64,000 nucleotides of DNA from Macrococcus epidermidis (GCF_003259695.1 NZ_PZJH01000001.1:434001-498000); one strand, 5' to 3'; numbered from the stretch's first letter, positions 50,770-61,530 are shown. A program made the numbers and translations. Notes: generated by a model not told the origin, from the sequence alone.

Positions 50770-51852
50770 ATGAAAGATTTTATTCTATTTAACAATGTAT
50801 CTAAATCATACGGCGTAAACAAAGTTCTGGATAATATTAATTTTGAAATTGAAGAAGGTAAATTCTATACATTACTCGGACCATCAGGTTGTGGAAAAAC
50901 AACAATTTTACGGTTGATTGCTGGTTTTGAAAAGCCAACGACAGGTGATATATTTTTTGAAGGTAATCGTATTAATGATATTCCTGCGAATAAACGACGT
51001 GTTAATACAGTGTTTCAGGATTATGCATTATTCCCTCATTTAAATGTATTTGAAAATGTCGCATATGGATTACGCATCAAAAAAGTAAATAATAATGAAG
51101 TGCAAACGCGCGTAATGGATGCTTTAAAGTTAGTAAAACTAGATGGTTTTGAAAATCGTGAAATAAAAGACATGAGTGGTGGGCAACGTCAACGTGTTGC
51201 TATTGCACGCGCTATCGTTAATGAGCCAGAAATTATACTACTTGATGAACCATTATCAGCACTTGATTTAAAACTCAGAACAGAGATGCAATATGAATTA
51301 CGAGAAATACAGCAACGTCTTGGTAAGACATTTATTTTCGTTACACATGATCAGGAAGAAGCACTAGCAATGAGTGATTATATCTTCGTTATGAACAAAG
51401 GAAGAATAGAGCAAAGTGGTACACCAACTGACATTTATGACGAACCAATCAATCGATATGTTGCAGATTTTATAGGAGAATCAAACATCGTTTCTGGTGT
51501 AATGAAACGCGATTGTGTTGTTGAAATGTATGGCAATGAATATGCTTGTGTTGATAAAGGCTTTCAACCAAATGCTAAAGTAGATGTTGTCATTCGTCCT
51601 GAAGATATTGAAATCACTACGCCTGATGCAGGTAAAGTTAAAGCAGTCGTAGATTCACAATTATTTCGTGGTGTGCATTATGAAATTTGTTGTTTTGATG
51701 AGGCTGGAAATGAGTGGATTATTCAATCAACAAAAAGTGCAAAACCTGGAGAATATGTGGGTCTAACATTTGATGAGGACGCAATACATATTATGCTACC
51801 TGGAGAAACTGAAGAAGAATTTGATGCACGTATCGAATCTTACGAGGTGTAA
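50770..51852 (+). CDS. potA: Spermidine/putrescine ABC transporter ATP-binding protein
   Basis: A 360-residue ATPase with a C-terminal TOBE domain. Walker [10 protein letters not shown], signature [14 protein letters not shown], Walker [12 protein letters not shown] and the H-loop VTHDQEEA are intact. Drives uptake by PotBC at the membrane. Confidence 0.93.
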   Translation: MKDFILFNNVSKSYGVNKVLDNINFEIEEGKFYTLLGPSGCGKTTILRLIAGFEKPTTGDIFFEGNRINDIPANKRRVNTVFQDYALFPHLNVFENVAYGLRIKKVNNNEVQTRVMDALKLVKLDGFENREIKDMSGGQRQRVAIARAIVNEPEIILLDEPLSALDLKLRTEMQYELREIQQRLGKTFIFVTHDQEEALAMSDYIFVMNKGRIEQSGTPTDIYDEPINRYVADFIGESNIVSGVMKRDCVVEMYGNEYACVDKGFQPNAKVDVVIRPEDIEITTPDAGKVKAVVDSQLFRGVHYEICCFDEAGNEWIIQSTKSAKPGEYVGLTFDEDAIHIMLPGETEEEFDARIESYEV

Positions 51853-51853
51853 T

Positions 51854-52660
51854 ATGGAAAAAGCAAAAAAATATTTTCTTATTCCTTATTTAATCTGGAT
51901 TGTTATATTTATTATTGCGCCTCTAGTGATGATTTTCTATACAAGTTTTACAAACAATAGTGGTCATTTTACTTTAGAAAATTATAAAGATTTCTTTACG
52001 ATGTCGTATTTTAATATGACACTCAGTTCAATCTGGTATGCAGTAATAATTACGCTGTTATGTCTCATCATTTCTTATCCGATTGCAATGGTTTTACGCA
52101 CAGCAAAAAATAAACAGTTCTGGCTACTTATCATTATTTTGCCGACCTGGATTAATCTTTTATTAAAAACTTATGCCTTTATCGGTATTTTTAGTAAGCA
52201 AGGTACCATCAATGATTTATTGAACTGGATGCACCTTCCCGCAACGAGTTTATTATTTACTAACACGGCATTTATCTTTGTGTCGGTATACATTTATATT
52301 CCTTTTATGATATTACCAATTTTTAATAGTATGAATGCTATTCCGGAAAACTTATTACAAGCATCACGCGATTTAGGTGCAGATGAGATGACAACGTTTA
52401 GAAAAGTAATTATGCCTCTATCATGGGAAGGTGTAAAAACAGGTATTCAAGTGACATTTATTCCTGCATTAAGTCTATTTATGATTACGCGTCTTATTGC
52501 CGGAAACAAAGTCGTTAACTTAGGTACAGCGATTGAAGAACAATTTCTTGTCACACAAAACTACGGTATGGGTTCTACAATAGCTGTATTCTTAATTTTA
52601 GCTATGGCGTTAGTCATGATTATTACAAAGTCAAAAGAGGGAAGTGGGGATGTCAAATGA
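51854..52660 (+). CDS. potB: Polyamine ABC transporter permease PotB
   Basis: A 268-residue permease with six predicted helices. The EAA loop is LLQASRDLGADEMTTFRKVIMPLS. ATG 51854 follows GAGGTG and gives MEKAKKYFLIPYL; an upstream extension would lie inside potA and lacks a ribosome binding site. It overlaps potC by 4 bases. Confidence 0.9.
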   Translation: MEKAKKYFLIPYLIWIVIFIIAPLVMIFYTSFTNNSGHFTLENYKDFFTMSYFNMTLSSIWYAVIITLLCLIISYPIAMVLRTAKNKQFWLLIIILPTWINLLLKTYAFIGIFSKQGTINDLLNWMHLPATSLLFTNTAFIFVSVYIYIPFMILPIFNSMNAIPENLLQASRDLGADEMTTFRKVIMPLSWEGVKTGIQVTFIPALSLFMITRLIAGNKVVNLGTAIEEQFLVTQNYGMGSTIAVFLILAMALVMIITKSKEGSGDVK

Positions 52661-53469
52661 AACTAAAATCTAAAATATTTTTAGCATTTGCATTGTTCAT
52701 TTTATACTTTCCAATATTCTACTTAATGTTTTATTCATTCAATTCCGCTGGAAATATGAATCATTTTAAATCATTTACATTAGATCACTATATAGCTGTA
52801 TTTCAAAATAAGCGTTTAATGGTCATTATCGTTAATACATTAGCTGTTGCATTAATTGCAGCAAGTATTTCTACAGTTATAGGTATATGTGGTGCTTTAG
52901 GTATTCACTACATGAGAAATAAAAAATTAAAAGTTGGTTTACTTACTTTAAATAATATATTGATGGTGAGTAGCGATGTCGTTATCGGGTCATCATTTTT
53001 AATTCTATTTACTGTAATCGGTCACTATACAGGTATGGGCTTAGGATTCTGGTCTGTGTTGATATCACATATCGCATTTTGTGTTCCGATTGTCGTACTA
53101 CTAGTATTACCGAAGTTATACGATATGAATCAATCACTAATCAATGCAAGCTATGATTTAGGTGCAAGTACTTACCAGACGATTACAAAGGTTGTCATTC
53201 CGCATATATTACCTGGCGCTATCGCTGGTTTCTTTATGGCATTAACTTATAGTCTTGATGACTTTACAGTAAGCTTCTTTGTTACTGGTAATGGTTTTAG
53301 TGTACTATCAGTCGAAATTTATTCAATGGCGAGAAAAGGTATTTCTATGGAGATTAATGCAATCAGTACATTACTATTCTTAATTGTGATGACAATCATT
53401 GTAATCTATTACTTAATCTCAAATAACAATGATAAAAGAAGAAAAGTGAAAGCAGGTGTTGTGAAATGA
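52657..53469 (+). CDS. potC: Polyamine ABC transporter permease PotC
   Basis: A 270-residue permease with six helices and an EAA loop LINASYDLGASTYQTITKVVIPHI. Pairs with PotB. Its stop overlaps the potD start (ATGA). Confidence 0.9.
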   Translation: MKLKSKIFLAFALFILYFPIFYLMFYSFNSAGNMNHFKSFTLDHYIAVFQNKRLMVIIVNTLAVALIAASISTVIGICGALGIHYMRNKKLKVGLLTLNNILMVSSDVVIGSSFLILFTVIGHYTGMGLGFWSVLISHIAFCVPIVVLLVLPKLYDMNQSLINASYDLGASTYQTITKVVIPHILPGAIAGFFMALTYSLDDFTVSFFVTGNGFSVLSVEIYSMARKGISMEINAISTLLFLIVMTIIVIYYLISNNNDKRRKVKAGVVK

Positions 53470-54539
53470 AGCAATTGATGCAGTTAATTCTTATATCACT
53501 GGCAGTTGCTGTACTTTTACTTTTCTCAGCAAAGTTTATCGATCCACCACCCAAAAGTGGTAAAGGTAATATACTTTATGTCTATAACTGGGGAGAATAT
53601 ATCGATCCGGCATTACTTAAAAAGTTTGAAAAAAAGTATGGCATTCGTGTAATTTTAGAAACTTTTGATTCTAATGAATCAATGCTCGCAAAAATTAAAA
53701 ATGGTGGGACACATTATGATATTGCTGTACCAAGTGAATATGCGATTCAGAAGATGAAAGAAGAAAAACTTCTTATTCCGATAGATCATAAGAAACTTCC
53801 AAACTTAAAAAATATTAATCCAGATTTTATGAATCTTGATTTTGATAAAGGTAATAAATATTCGATTCCATATTTCTGGGGAACTGTAGGTATATTATAT
53901 AATCCTGATAAAACAAAAGGGATTGACTTCTCGCGTTGGGATAGTCTCTGGGACCCACGTCTTAAAAATAATGTACTCATCGTTGATGGTGCCCGTGAAG
54001 CACTTGGTTTTTCACTTAATAGCATGGGTGAGTCATTAAATGCAACAAATCCACAAAAACTTGAAAAAGCTGAACAAAAGCTTGAAAAATTAGGACCGAA
54101 TGTAAAAGGTGTTGTTGGTGATGAAATCAATACAATGATGGTTCAAAAAGAAGCAGATGTTGCAGTTGTTTGGAGTGGTATGGGTGCTGATATTATGACT
54201 GAAAATGAAAATTTAGATTTTGTTGTACCGAAAGAAGGATCAAATCTATGGTTCGATAATATGGTGATTCCTAAAACTGCACAAAATGTCGATGGTGCAC
54301 ATAAATTTATTAATTTTTTATTAGATGCAAAAATTGGTAAGCAGAATACTGAATGGGTTGGTTATGCTACTCCAAACACAGCAAGTTATAAATTACTTGA
54401 TAAAGAAACGAGAGAAGATGAACGCTTTTATCCAAGTAAGTCAGTACAGGAAAAACTTGAAGTTTACGAAGATTTAGGATTTGAGAATATTAAGAGATAT
54501 AATGAACTATTTTTAAAATTTAAGATGAGTTTGAATTAA
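53466..54539 (+). CDS. potD: Polyamine-binding protein PotD
   Basis: A 357-residue extracellular binding protein. Residues 5-22 are a hydrophobic segment, but no cysteine lipobox follows, unlike most Gram-positive binding proteins; it may be anchored by an uncleaved helix. The mature part has ILYVYNWGEYIDPALLKKFEKKYG, YDIAVPSEYAIQKM and DVAVVWSGMG, typical of PotD/PotF. Specificity for spermidine or putrescine is not decided. Confidence 0.88.
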   Translation: MKQLMQLILISLAVAVLLLFSAKFIDPPPKSGKGNILYVYNWGEYIDPALLKKFEKKYGIRVILETFDSNESMLAKIKNGGTHYDIAVPSEYAIQKMKEEKLLIPIDHKKLPNLKNINPDFMNLDFDKGNKYSIPYFWGTVGILYNPDKTKGIDFSRWDSLWDPRLKNNVLIVDGAREALGFSLNSMGESLNATNPQKLEKAEQKLEKLGPNVKGVVGDEINTMMVQKEADVAVVWSGMGADIMTENENLDFVVPKEGSNLWFDNMVIPKTAQNVDGAHKFINFLLDAKIGKQNTEWVGYATPNTASYKLLDKETREDERFYPSKSVQEKLEVYEDLGFENIKRYNELFLKFKMSLN

Positions 54540-54541
54540 CA

Positions 54542-54570
54542 AGAAGTAAGGCTGATGTCTTACTTTTTTG
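54542..54570 (+). terminator. Terminator after potD
   Basis: AAGTAAG (54544-54550) pairs with CTTACTT (54559-54565), extended by two inner pairs, then a six-base T run. Confidence 0.75.
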
Positions 54571-54648
54571 TTTTATTTTTAAATTCATGCATATATAGGT
54601 TATAGTAGGGTATAGAATATTTAAGTAAAGTTATAAGGAGATGAACAT

Positions 54649-55488
54649 ATGAGTCGTAGAGAATACACACAAACAGTTAAACCTGTAAGTCGCGTTCCGG
54701 AAAAAATCTTTGGGTGGTTAGCTTGGTTACCATTATTAGCACTTTCTATCTTTGGTCTTTATCAATTATTAGTGAACGGTAATAATCCGGAGTTTGTTAC
54801 ACAATTAAAAGAAGCATTAAATAATGAATTTGGTAAAAATCCTGATTTTCAAAATTCGTTAAATGAAGCAAACATGTCAGTAGATGAATTAGTTCCATTA
54901 ATGATAAAGAGTGTATGGGGGATTGTAGCATACACAATTTTACCATTACTATTTGGTTTAATTGGATTACTTAAAATGAAAAAGCGTATTTTAGCTGGTG
55001 TTATGTTATTATTAGCAGGATTACTGACTGCACCATTATTCTTAACAATCATTTTAGGATTTATTCCTTTATTTTTCTTTATCGCAGCAATTTTATTATT
55101 TGCACGTAAAGATAAAGTAATTACTAATAATGATTATTATGAAGATCATCGTGAAGTAGAAACAGTTGAGAGAAAACGCAATGTTGCACCTACTTATGTT
55201 GAACGTGACGAAACAATCGAACGTGAGCGTAATAATGATTATGTATATGATGCTGATGTTACTAAAGAACGTGAAGTAAACTACAACAATCGTACAGTTG
55301 ATACTGAGCGTGATACGGTAATAGAGCAGAAAAATCATTCAAATGTTGATCATGATTTCAACGCATCAAATGAACATAATACGTTTGATAACAATCTTGA
55401 TGGTGATCGTGATCGTGTAACTTATGTTGATAATACAAAAGAAGCAGTTAACGAACGTCGTGATAGCTACAATAATCGTAATCAATAA
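54649..55488 (+). CDS. DUF4064-like membrane protein, positional counterpart of S. aureus AuxB
   Basis: A 279-residue protein. One helix near 23-43, an outer loop of about 45 residues, and two or three helices between about 86 and 150 form the DUF4064-like part (IFGWLAWLPLLALSIFG). The last 125 residues are a highly charged tail rich in Asp, Glu, Arg and Asn, with repeated ERD-type segments and no hydrophobic core. In S. aureus the gene after potD is auxB, reported to support lipoteichoic acid stability. The match is by position and layout. Confidence 0.6.
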   Translation: MSRREYTQTVKPVSRVPEKIFGWLAWLPLLALSIFGLYQLLVNGNNPEFVTQLKEALNNEFGKNPDFQNSLNEANMSVDELVPLMIKSVWGIVAYTILPLLFGLIGLLKMKKRILAGVMLLLAGLLTAPLFLTIILGFIPLFFFIAAILLFARKDKVITNNDYYEDHREVETVERKRNVAPTYVERDETIERERNNDYVYDADVTKEREVNYNNRTVDTERDTVIEQKNHSNVDHDFNASNEHNTFDNNLDGDRDRVTYVDNTKEAVNERRDSYNNRNQ

Positions 55489-55513
55489 AAAAACGCCTCG
55501 GGCGTTTTTTTTA
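55487..55513. terminator. Bidirectional terminator
   Basis: AAAAAAACGCC pairs with GGCGTTTTTTT around a TCG loop. Confidence 0.85.
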
Positions 55514-56122
55514 TTGATATAAAGGTAATAATTCAAAGTATGTTTTCTCAATTTCCTGAATAAATGCTTTATCAGATATTAAAGCAGCATCATTAGGAAA
55601 GAACACCTTACCAAACATTAATTCACCTTTTTTGACATTAATAAGCCGATCGATATAAGCTTCGATATCTTTCTTTTTTATATCTTTAATGAGATCATAA
55701 TTTTCTTTCATATGATCGCCTTTAATGATATATTCATCACCTAATTCTTGAATTGTTTTGATTTGTTTCTTCCATTTTTTCGCCATACGTTCTTTATCCT
55801 GGGACTCATAAATAATACCGAATAATACAAATGCATGACTGCCGAACAATCCAATTTGAAAATGAGGTAACATTTTATACCCACGTTTATTCGTAGCAAA
55901 AGCAACCCATGTATCAATTGGGGGATTAGTTTTTCTGCGTAGATGTTTGGCAACGTGTGGATAGAAAGTTTCATCTGTATGTTCACTTAAATATGCACTA
56001 AAGTGTTCTCCTAGAGCTTCTAGCTTAGGATGTGTCGTTTCAATCAATGCTTCCATACGTGGTGCAAGGCCATCAATATTAAAAACATCGAAATCTTTTT
56101 TTGTAAAAGTATATTTAACCAT
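55511..56122 (-). CDS. UPF0637/DUF1054 family protein
   Basis: A 203-residue cytoplasmic protein like B. subtilis YktB. FTKKDFDVFNIDGLAPRMEALIETTHPKLEALG and HVAKHLRRKTNPPIDTWVAFATNKRGYKMLPHFQIGLF are the conserved stretches. Function unknown. Confidence 0.82.
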   Translation of the reverse strand: MVKYTFTKKDFDVFNIDGLAPRMEALIETTHPKLEALGEHFSAYLSEHTDETFYPHVAKHLRRKTNPPIDTWVAFATNKRGYKMLPHFQIGLFGSHAFVLFGIIYESQDKERMAKKWKKQIKTIQELGDEYIIKGDHMKENYDLIKDIKKKDIEAYIDRLINVKKGELMFGKVFFPNDAALISDKAFIQEIEKTYFELLPLYQ

Positions 56123-56256
56123 AGAAACCTAGCTTATTTTTAATTTTAATTCAAATGAATCATGATAAATACAAGATTACATGAAAAAACATAAAGATAA
56201 AACATTTTTGCATATATTTATTCTTGTGTATAATATATGGAACAGGAGGAGTGCTT

Positions 56257-57078
56257 ATGGAACTTTATAATTTTTTAAAAGATATCACATTGCAGGCTGG
56301 AGAAAATATCCGCAAACAATTAAATGAACCACTTTTAATAGAAACAAAATCAAACCCAAATGATCTTGTTACAAATATGGATAAAGCAACAGAAAAATTT
56401 CTTTTTGATCGTATACAAGATACATATCCGGACCATCGAATTATTGGTGAAGAGGGTAGTGGAAAAGATATCGACAATTTAAACGGCGTCATCTGGATTA
56501 TAGATCCGATAGATGGTACATTAAATTTTGTCCATCAACAAGAAAATTTTGCGATTTCTATCGGTATATTTATTGATGGTGAAAAATATGCAGGTGTTGT
56601 TTATGATGTTATGCGAGACATATTATTTGAAGCGCGTGCTGGATATGGTGCATACAAAAACGGTGTAAAGTTAGAAAATATAACAGAAACACCACTCGCG
56701 ACGTCTATTATTTCTATGAACCCAAATTGGTTAACGAAAGATTTTACGCGAGATATTTATATCCCGCTTGTCAGAGATTCACGCAGTGCAAGAAGTTATG
56801 GTTCTGCTGCATTAGATTTTGCGTATGTAGCATCAAACAAGATAAATGCATATATTACACTTCGCTTACACCCTTGGGATTTTGCAGGTGGATTGATTAT
56901 TGTTGAAGAAGTTGGTGGTATCGTAACAAATCAGTTAGGAGAACCGGTTAATTTACTAACTGCAAATTCTATAGTTGTAGCGAATAAGTCGCTTCATACT
57001 GAAATTATGAATGATTATCTTAGTCCGTTTAAATTAGAATTAGAAAAAATTCATCAAGGAAGATTTTCTAAACGATAA
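56257..57078 (+). CDS. Inositol monophosphatase family protein
   Basis: A 273-residue Mg-dependent phosphatase. RIIGEEGSGKD, WIIDPIDGTLNFVH and the C-terminal LHPWDFAGGLIIVEE carry the metal ligands. Relatives act on inositol phosphates, PAP or NADP; the substrate cannot be chosen. ATG 56257 has AGGAGGA upstream. Its 3' end overlaps the tail of the convergent NERD-type gene. Confidence 0.85.
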   Translation: MELYNFLKDITLQAGENIRKQLNEPLLIETKSNPNDLVTNMDKATEKFLFDRIQDTYPDHRIIGEEGSGKDIDNLNGVIWIIDPIDGTLNFVHQQENFAISIGIFIDGEKYAGVVYDVMRDILFEARAGYGAYKNGVKLENITETPLATSIISMNPNWLTKDFTRDIYIPLVRDSRSARSYGSAALDFAYVASNKINAYITLRLHPWDFAGGLIIVEEVGGIVTNQLGEPVNLLTANSIVVANKSLHTEIMNDYLSPFKLELEKIHQGRFSKR

Positions 57079-57945
57079 TTTGTTTTATTTGTTTCTTTTT
57101 GGATTTTGGAAATAGTTTTTGTAATTGATAATTCGTAAAGAAATAATCAGAAAATCTTTGTATTTTTGCCTTTGTAATCGATTGATCTGAGTGAATTTGA
57201 ATTAATGCATTCAAAGTATAATTAAAAATTTCATCGATAGTATGTATCGTCTGGCATTGGCCGCAATATGCAAGTGATTTGTATTTTGAAATGTGATTTA
57301 ATGCTTTACATTTTGGACAGACAATCCCTGTACTATAAGCAGATTGTTTGTTGAGGATTGGCTCAATATGTGCACTTTTTAAGTACTCACCGTTCTGAGT
57401 GCTTTTTTTTTATTCATTTTGTTGATTTTATTAATATATGGAATGATATCGTGTCTAAAAAGAAATGGATAGTGATCAGAATTGGAATCAAGTTCAAACG
57501 TTTCATCCATGCACACACATTTAATATATATTGGTAAATGTTTGTATTTAGTATCTAATATTGAATATATCGAATATTTTACACAGTTTAACTGTAATAT
57601 ATCCAACTGCGGATGTTCAGTAATGTAGTGTGCCAGAATGCCTTCATTATTGACATAATGAGGGCCAGAATAATTGTTGAGTTTAAAAAGATAGATTGCA
57701 GATTCAGATACTAATATGACATTGATTAATGCATCAACATGATAATCTGAATAATTAAATTGCCATATCATATCAAAATAATCGGTATTTAAATGATTTA
57801 GAAAAGTTTCAAATTCAATTTCTAATCTTTCGATATTGCGCAGTAATGCTAATCTCTCTAACTGTTCTTCAGAAAATTCAATTCTTCCTTCTAAAGCTTC
57901 TAAATAAGCAAGATGTTTATTCTTTTGTCTTGGCTTTAATATCAT
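57068..57945 (-). pseudogene. NERD-domain protein gene split by a frameshift at an A9 run
   Basis: The first reading frame (57379-57945) encodes 188 residues with a nuclease-related domain: EIEFETFLNHLNTDYFDMIWQF, HVDALINVILVSESAIYLFKLNNYSG. It starts at ATG 57945 (GAGGTGATA upstream). Just before its TAA is a run of nine A (minus strand, 57403-57411). Downstream, another frame is open without interruption for 111 codons to TAG at 57068-57070 and encodes NGEYLKSAHIEPIL, then a four-cysteine zinc-ribbon pattern CPKC and CGQC. One extra A, or a -1 slip at the run, would join both parts into a protein of about 292 residues. It may be a pseudogene, phase-variable, slippage-dependent or a sequencing error. 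Confidence 0.75.
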
Positions 57946-58073
57946 GTTATCACCTCTAAATAGAATCAATACAGTGATAATATAATAGACCATTGAATTG
58001 TGTGCAAATTGCAGCATTTCAATTTTTAAATAAATAATTGTACAGAAAATTAAATTTGATTCAAAATATAAGA

Positions 58074-58101
58074 AAAACTGCAAAGATACCTTTGCAGTTT
58101 T
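58074..58101 (-). terminator. Terminator of the ylaF gene
   Basis: AAAACTGCAAAG pairs with CTTTGCAGTTTT around a four-base loop; a T run follows on the minus strand. Confidence 0.78.
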
Positions 58102-58110
58102 ACAAATTTA

Positions 58111-58305
58111 CTATAACCAATCATTTTTTCGGTATTGACTTTTTAGTGTAAATCCATATCCAAAAGTTGCAATGAATAAAACAATTGAAATAACAATTAG
58201 TAAATAATTTAATTCAGCTAAACCAATACTAAAAACGATTAACATAATCACAGCAAAAATTGCGAGCAGTAAAAACGGTAACTTACTTTTTTTCAAAAAA
58301 AACAC
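58111..58305 (-). CDS. ylaF: YlaF-family small membrane protein
   Basis: A 64-residue protein with two helices (about 8-27 and 32-51) and a basic C-terminus. Like B. subtilis YlaF (DUF5325), it sits next to typA, here divergently. Function unknown. Confidence 0.72.
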   Translation of the reverse strand: MFFLKKSKLPFLLLAIFAVIMLIVFSIGLAELNYLLIVISIVLFIATFGYGFTLKSQYRKNDWL

Positions 58306-58355
58306 CCCTTATATTTTGAATCTGGAATTTATCGATATATAATTAACCTATAATA

Positions 58356-58364
58356 TGATATAAT
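58356..58364 (+). promoter_or_regulatory. Extended -10 promoter of typA
   Basis: TGATATAAT is a perfect extended -10, 48 bases before the typA start. A second TATAAT lies at 58349-58354. Confidence 0.5.
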
Positions 58365-58412
58365 ATCACAGTTACATAATAAACTGTAGTTCGATTAAGG
58401 AGAAACAAATTA

Positions 58413-60257
58413 ATGACAAATTTTAGAGAAGATGTTCGTAATATTGCAATTATCGCCCACGTTGACCATGGTAAAACTACCCTTGTTGATGAATTATTAA
58501 AACAATCAGGTACATTCCGTTCAAATGAACATGTTGAAGAACGTGCGATGGATTCGAATGATATCGAAAGAGAGCGTGGTATCACGATCTTAGCAAAGAA
58601 CACAGCGATCGATTATAAAGGAACGCGTATCAACATTCTGGATACTCCAGGGCATGCTGACTTCGGTGGTGAAGTAGAACGTATCATGAAGATGGTAGAT
58701 GGTGTATGTTTAGTTGTAGATGCATATGAAGGAACTATGCCTCAAACACGTTTCGTATTAAAGAAAGCATTAGAACAAAATTTAAAACCTGTAGTGGTAG
58801 TAAATAAAATAGATAAACCTTCAGCGAGACCTGAAGAAGTTTTAGACGAAGTATATGATTTATTTATTGAATTAGAAGCAAATGATGAACAGTTAGATTT
58901 CCCTGTAGTATATGCTTCTGCAATTAATGGTACTGCTAGTCTTGATGCGTCGACTCAAGATGAAAACATGCAAAGCTTATACGAAACGATTATCGATTAT
59001 GTACCAGCACCAGTTGATAACCGTGACGAGCCATTACAATTCCAGGTTGCTTTATTAGATTACAATGATTATGTTGGTCGTATCGGTATTGGCCGAGTAT
59101 TCCGTGGAACGATGGAAGTAGGACAACAAGTTTCGTTAATAAAGATTGACGGAACAATTAAAAATTTCCGTGTTACTAAAATCTTTGGTTTCTTCGGTTT
59201 AAAACGTGTTGAAGTTGAAAAAGCATATGCTGGTGATTTAATTGCCGTATCTGGTATGGAAGACATTAACGTAGGTGAAACGGTTACTCCAGTAGATACT
59301 CCGGAAGCTTTACCGATCTTACGTATCGATGAGCCTACATTACAAATGACTTTCTCAGTTAACAATTCTCCGTTTGCAGGTAAAGAAGGTAAATTTGTAA
59401 CTGCGCGTAATATTCAGGACCGTTTAGAATCACAACTTGAGACAGACGTATCATTACGCGTTGAGTCTGTTGGACCTGATAGCTGGACTGTTTCTGGGCG
59501 TGGAGAATTACATTTATCTATCTTAATCGAAAACATGCGTCGTGAAGGGTTTGAATTACAAGTTTCTAAACCAGAAGTTATCGTAAAAGAAATCGATGGT
59601 AAGAAATATGAGCCATATGAACGCGTTCAAATTGATGTACCGGAAGAAAATACTGGATCTGTAATTGAATCTTTAGGAACACGTAAAGGTGAAATGGTTG
59701 ATATGGTTAACAGTGGTAATGGTCAAACACGTTTAATCTTCAATGTACCTGCACGTGGATTAATCGGTTACCGTACTGAGTTCATGTCTATGACACGTGG
59801 TTATGGTATCTTAAACCACACATTTGATGAATATCGTCCATTATTAAAAGGTCGTATCGGCGGACGTCGTAATGGTGTATTAGTTTCTATGGATAAAGGG
59901 GTAGCTTCAACATATGCTATCTTAGCTTTAGAAGACCGTGGTGTAAACTTTATGGAACCGGGAACTGAAGTATATGAGGGTATGATTGTTGGTGAAAATT
60001 CACGTGATAATGACTTAACAGTAAATATCACTAAAGTAAAAGCTGCTAATAACATTCGAAGTGCTACTAAAGAACAAACAACAACAATGAAAAAACCAAG
60101 AACTTTAACGTTAGAAGAAGCTTTAGAATATTTAAATGAAGATGAATTAGTTGAAGTTACACCTGAATCAATTCGTTTAAGAAAGAAAACGTTAGATAAA
60201 TCTCAACGTGAAAGAGAGCAAAAGAAAGCAAAAGCAGCGATGCAAGAGGAGGAGTAA
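58413..60257 (+). CDS. typA: Ribosome-associated GTPase TypA/BipA
   Basis: A 614-residue translational GTPase related to [18 protein letters not shown] (P-loop), [11 protein letters not shown] (switch I), [11 protein letters not shown] (G3) and [10 protein letters not shown] (G4) are intact, followed by domain II, two EF-G-like domains and the BipA-specific C-terminus with a Lys/Glu-rich tail. It acts in 50S subunit assembly and stress adaptation, especially in the cold. Confidence 0.95.
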   Translation: MTNFREDVRNIAIIAHVDHGKTTLVDELLKQSGTFRSNEHVEERAMDSNDIERERGITILAKNTAIDYKGTRINILDTPGHADFGGEVERIMKMVDGVCLVVDAYEGTMPQTRFVLKKALEQNLKPVVVVNKIDKPSARPEEVLDEVYDLFIELEANDEQLDFPVVYASAINGTASLDASTQDENMQSLYETIIDYVPAPVDNRDEPLQFQVALLDYNDYVGRIGIGRVFRGTMEVGQQVSLIKIDGTIKNFRVTKIFGFFGLKRVEVEKAYAGDLIAVSGMEDINVGETVTPVDTPEALPILRIDEPTLQMTFSVNNSPFAGKEGKFVTARNIQDRLESQLETDVSLRVESVGPDSWTVSGRGELHLSILIENMRREGFELQVSKPEVIVKEIDGKKYEPYERVQIDVPEENTGSVIESLGTRKGEMVDMVNSGNGQTRLIFNVPARGLIGYRTEFMSMTRGYGILNHTFDEYRPLLKGRIGGRRNGVLVSMDKGVASTYAILALEDRGVNFMEPGTEVYEGMIVGENSRDNDLTVNITKVKAANNIRSATKEQTTTMKKPRTLTLEEALEYLNEDELVEVTPESIRLRKKTLDKSQREREQKKAKAAMQEEE

Positions 60258-60260
60258 TCA

Positions 60261-60602
60261 ATGAATTTTATGATCGGAAATGCGCAAGTGAGCGTAGATC
60301 CTGAACAAAGAATGTCATTTCTTGCTAAACTTTTTGCAGTTGATAAACATCCAGAGACTGGCATGTGGTATTTGCTGATAGCGATATTTATATTAAGTGC
60401 AATCGTTTATAATTTAGGATTTGCGAGAAAGTTAAAACCTTGGCAAAACGTGGTCATATATATTCTATTATTCCTGGGCTGTATTATATTAAACTTCCTG
60501 GCAGTATTTTTACCTGTCGGTGAAAGTTTAATCATTGCAGCGATTGTACTTGGATTGTATCGATATCGATTGCATAAAGAGCGACAACAAAAAGAAGCTT
60601 AA
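60261..60602 (+). CDS. ylaH: YlaH-like membrane protein
   Basis: A 113-residue protein with three predicted helices (about 32-52, 62-82, 84-102), a YlaH-like family layout. It starts 3 bases after typA, as in Bacillus. Function unknown. Confidence 0.72.
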   Translation: MNFMIGNAQVSVDPEQRMSFLAKLFAVDKHPETGMWYLLIAIFILSAIVYNLGFARKLKPWQNVVIYILLFLGCIILNFLAVFLPVGESLIIAAIVLGLYRYRLHKERQQKEA

Positions 60603-60626
60603 GACGAAAGTCTTGAGCTTCTTTTT
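60589..60626. terminator. Terminator overlapping the ylaH stop codon
   Basis: A 17-bp stem (60589-60605 with 60610-60626, one G-U pair) around GAAA, ending in five T. Confidence 0.83.
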
Positions 60627-60659
60627 GTGATGATAAATTTCGAATGATTATCTTATAAA

Positions 60660-61139
60660 TTAAATTAACGCAATACCTGTAACGTGTTTCATGATTAATT
60701 TAAGTTCGTCGTTATATAAATAAGCATCTACCATGCCATCGTCGTATAAACGTTTACCGTCTTTAGAAAACTGGAAGTATAACACCTTCAATTCATCTAA
60801 AGTAATTTGCACTTTAGTATCTTCATTCGATAATTCGACTTTTGTTGCGTCACTATCTGGTTCTGCATTAATAATAAATGAATGCATGTTCATTAAAAAT
60901 GTTCCCTCAAGTAAAGCTTGTTTCTTAAATTTCTTTTCAGATACAAGCGTCGGAGGTTTTGAACCACCTTCTAGTATTTCACGGTTCCATTCATAATTAT
61001 CCTGGAAGGTTATTGCTTCTTCTCCTGAGGATTTACCTTGTAATAGTGCTTCCATTTCAACTTTACGATCATCAAAGATAAAAGTAGATGGATCTAATGT
61101 AATATTGAATTTTACTTTCCCTTTAATCTGTATAATCAT
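60660..61139 (-). CDS. YlaL-like conserved hypothetical protein
   Basis: A 159-residue soluble protein. [32 protein letters not shown] resembles B. subtilis YlaL, whose gene lies in the same yla cluster. Strands alternate with charged loops and no catalytic motif is visible. In some staphylococcal genomes similar proteins carry a peptidyl-prolyl isomerase label that the sequence does not support. Confidence 0.6.
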   Translation of the reverse strand: MIIQIKGKVKFNITLDPSTFIFDDRKVEMEALLQGKSSGEEAITFQDNYEWNREILEGGSKPPTLVSEKKFKKQALLEGTFLMNMHSFIINAEPDSDATKVELSNEDTKVQITLDELKVLYFQFSKDGKRLYDDGMVDAYLYNDELKLIMKHVTGIALI

Positions 61140-61254
61140 ACTATCACCCTTTCATATTTATAATACCATATTCTATTTAAGTAAATGCTTGATTTTTAAG
61201 GACTTGTCATATAGAATTTTAAAGTATAAGAATAATGAAATGAAGGTGTATGCT

Positions 61255-61530
61255 ATGCGTGACCATTTAGATTACAAACAAAAGGCATATGACCAACTCA
61301 ATCAAGATGCAGAAAAAATTTTGCAGTTGATTAAAGTTCAAATGGACAATTTAACAATGCCACAATGTCCTCTTTATGAAGAGGTGTTAGATACACAGAT
61401 GTTCGGTTTAAGTCGTGAAGTAGATTTTGCAACACGTATCGGATTAATTGAAAAAGATGAAGGCAAAAAGATTTTATCTGCTCTCGAGAAAGAACTATCT
61501 AAATTACATGATGCCTTCACAAATGTCTAA
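61255..61530 (+). CDS. ylaN: YlaN family protein
   Basis: A 91-residue helical protein: [57 protein letters not shown] is diagnostic. YlaN is needed under iron limitation and in S. aureus modulates Fur. ATG 61255 follows AAGGTG by six bases and gives the conserved start. ftsW follows after a weak terminator. Confidence 0.9.
   Translation: MRDHLDYKQKAYDQLNQDAEKILQLIKVQMDNLTMPQCPLYEEVLDTQMFGLSREVDFATRIGLIEKDEGKKILSALEKELSKLHDAFTNV

Noticed and set aside
51770-51853. N-terminal extension of PotB into potA
   Set aside because: No ribosome binding site, and it would add a non-homologous 28-residue leader before the first helix.
57946-58083. Upstream extension of the NERD-type gene
   Set aside because: The good ribosome binding site is at ATG 57945; the extension is hydrophobic low-complexity translation of AT-rich spacer.
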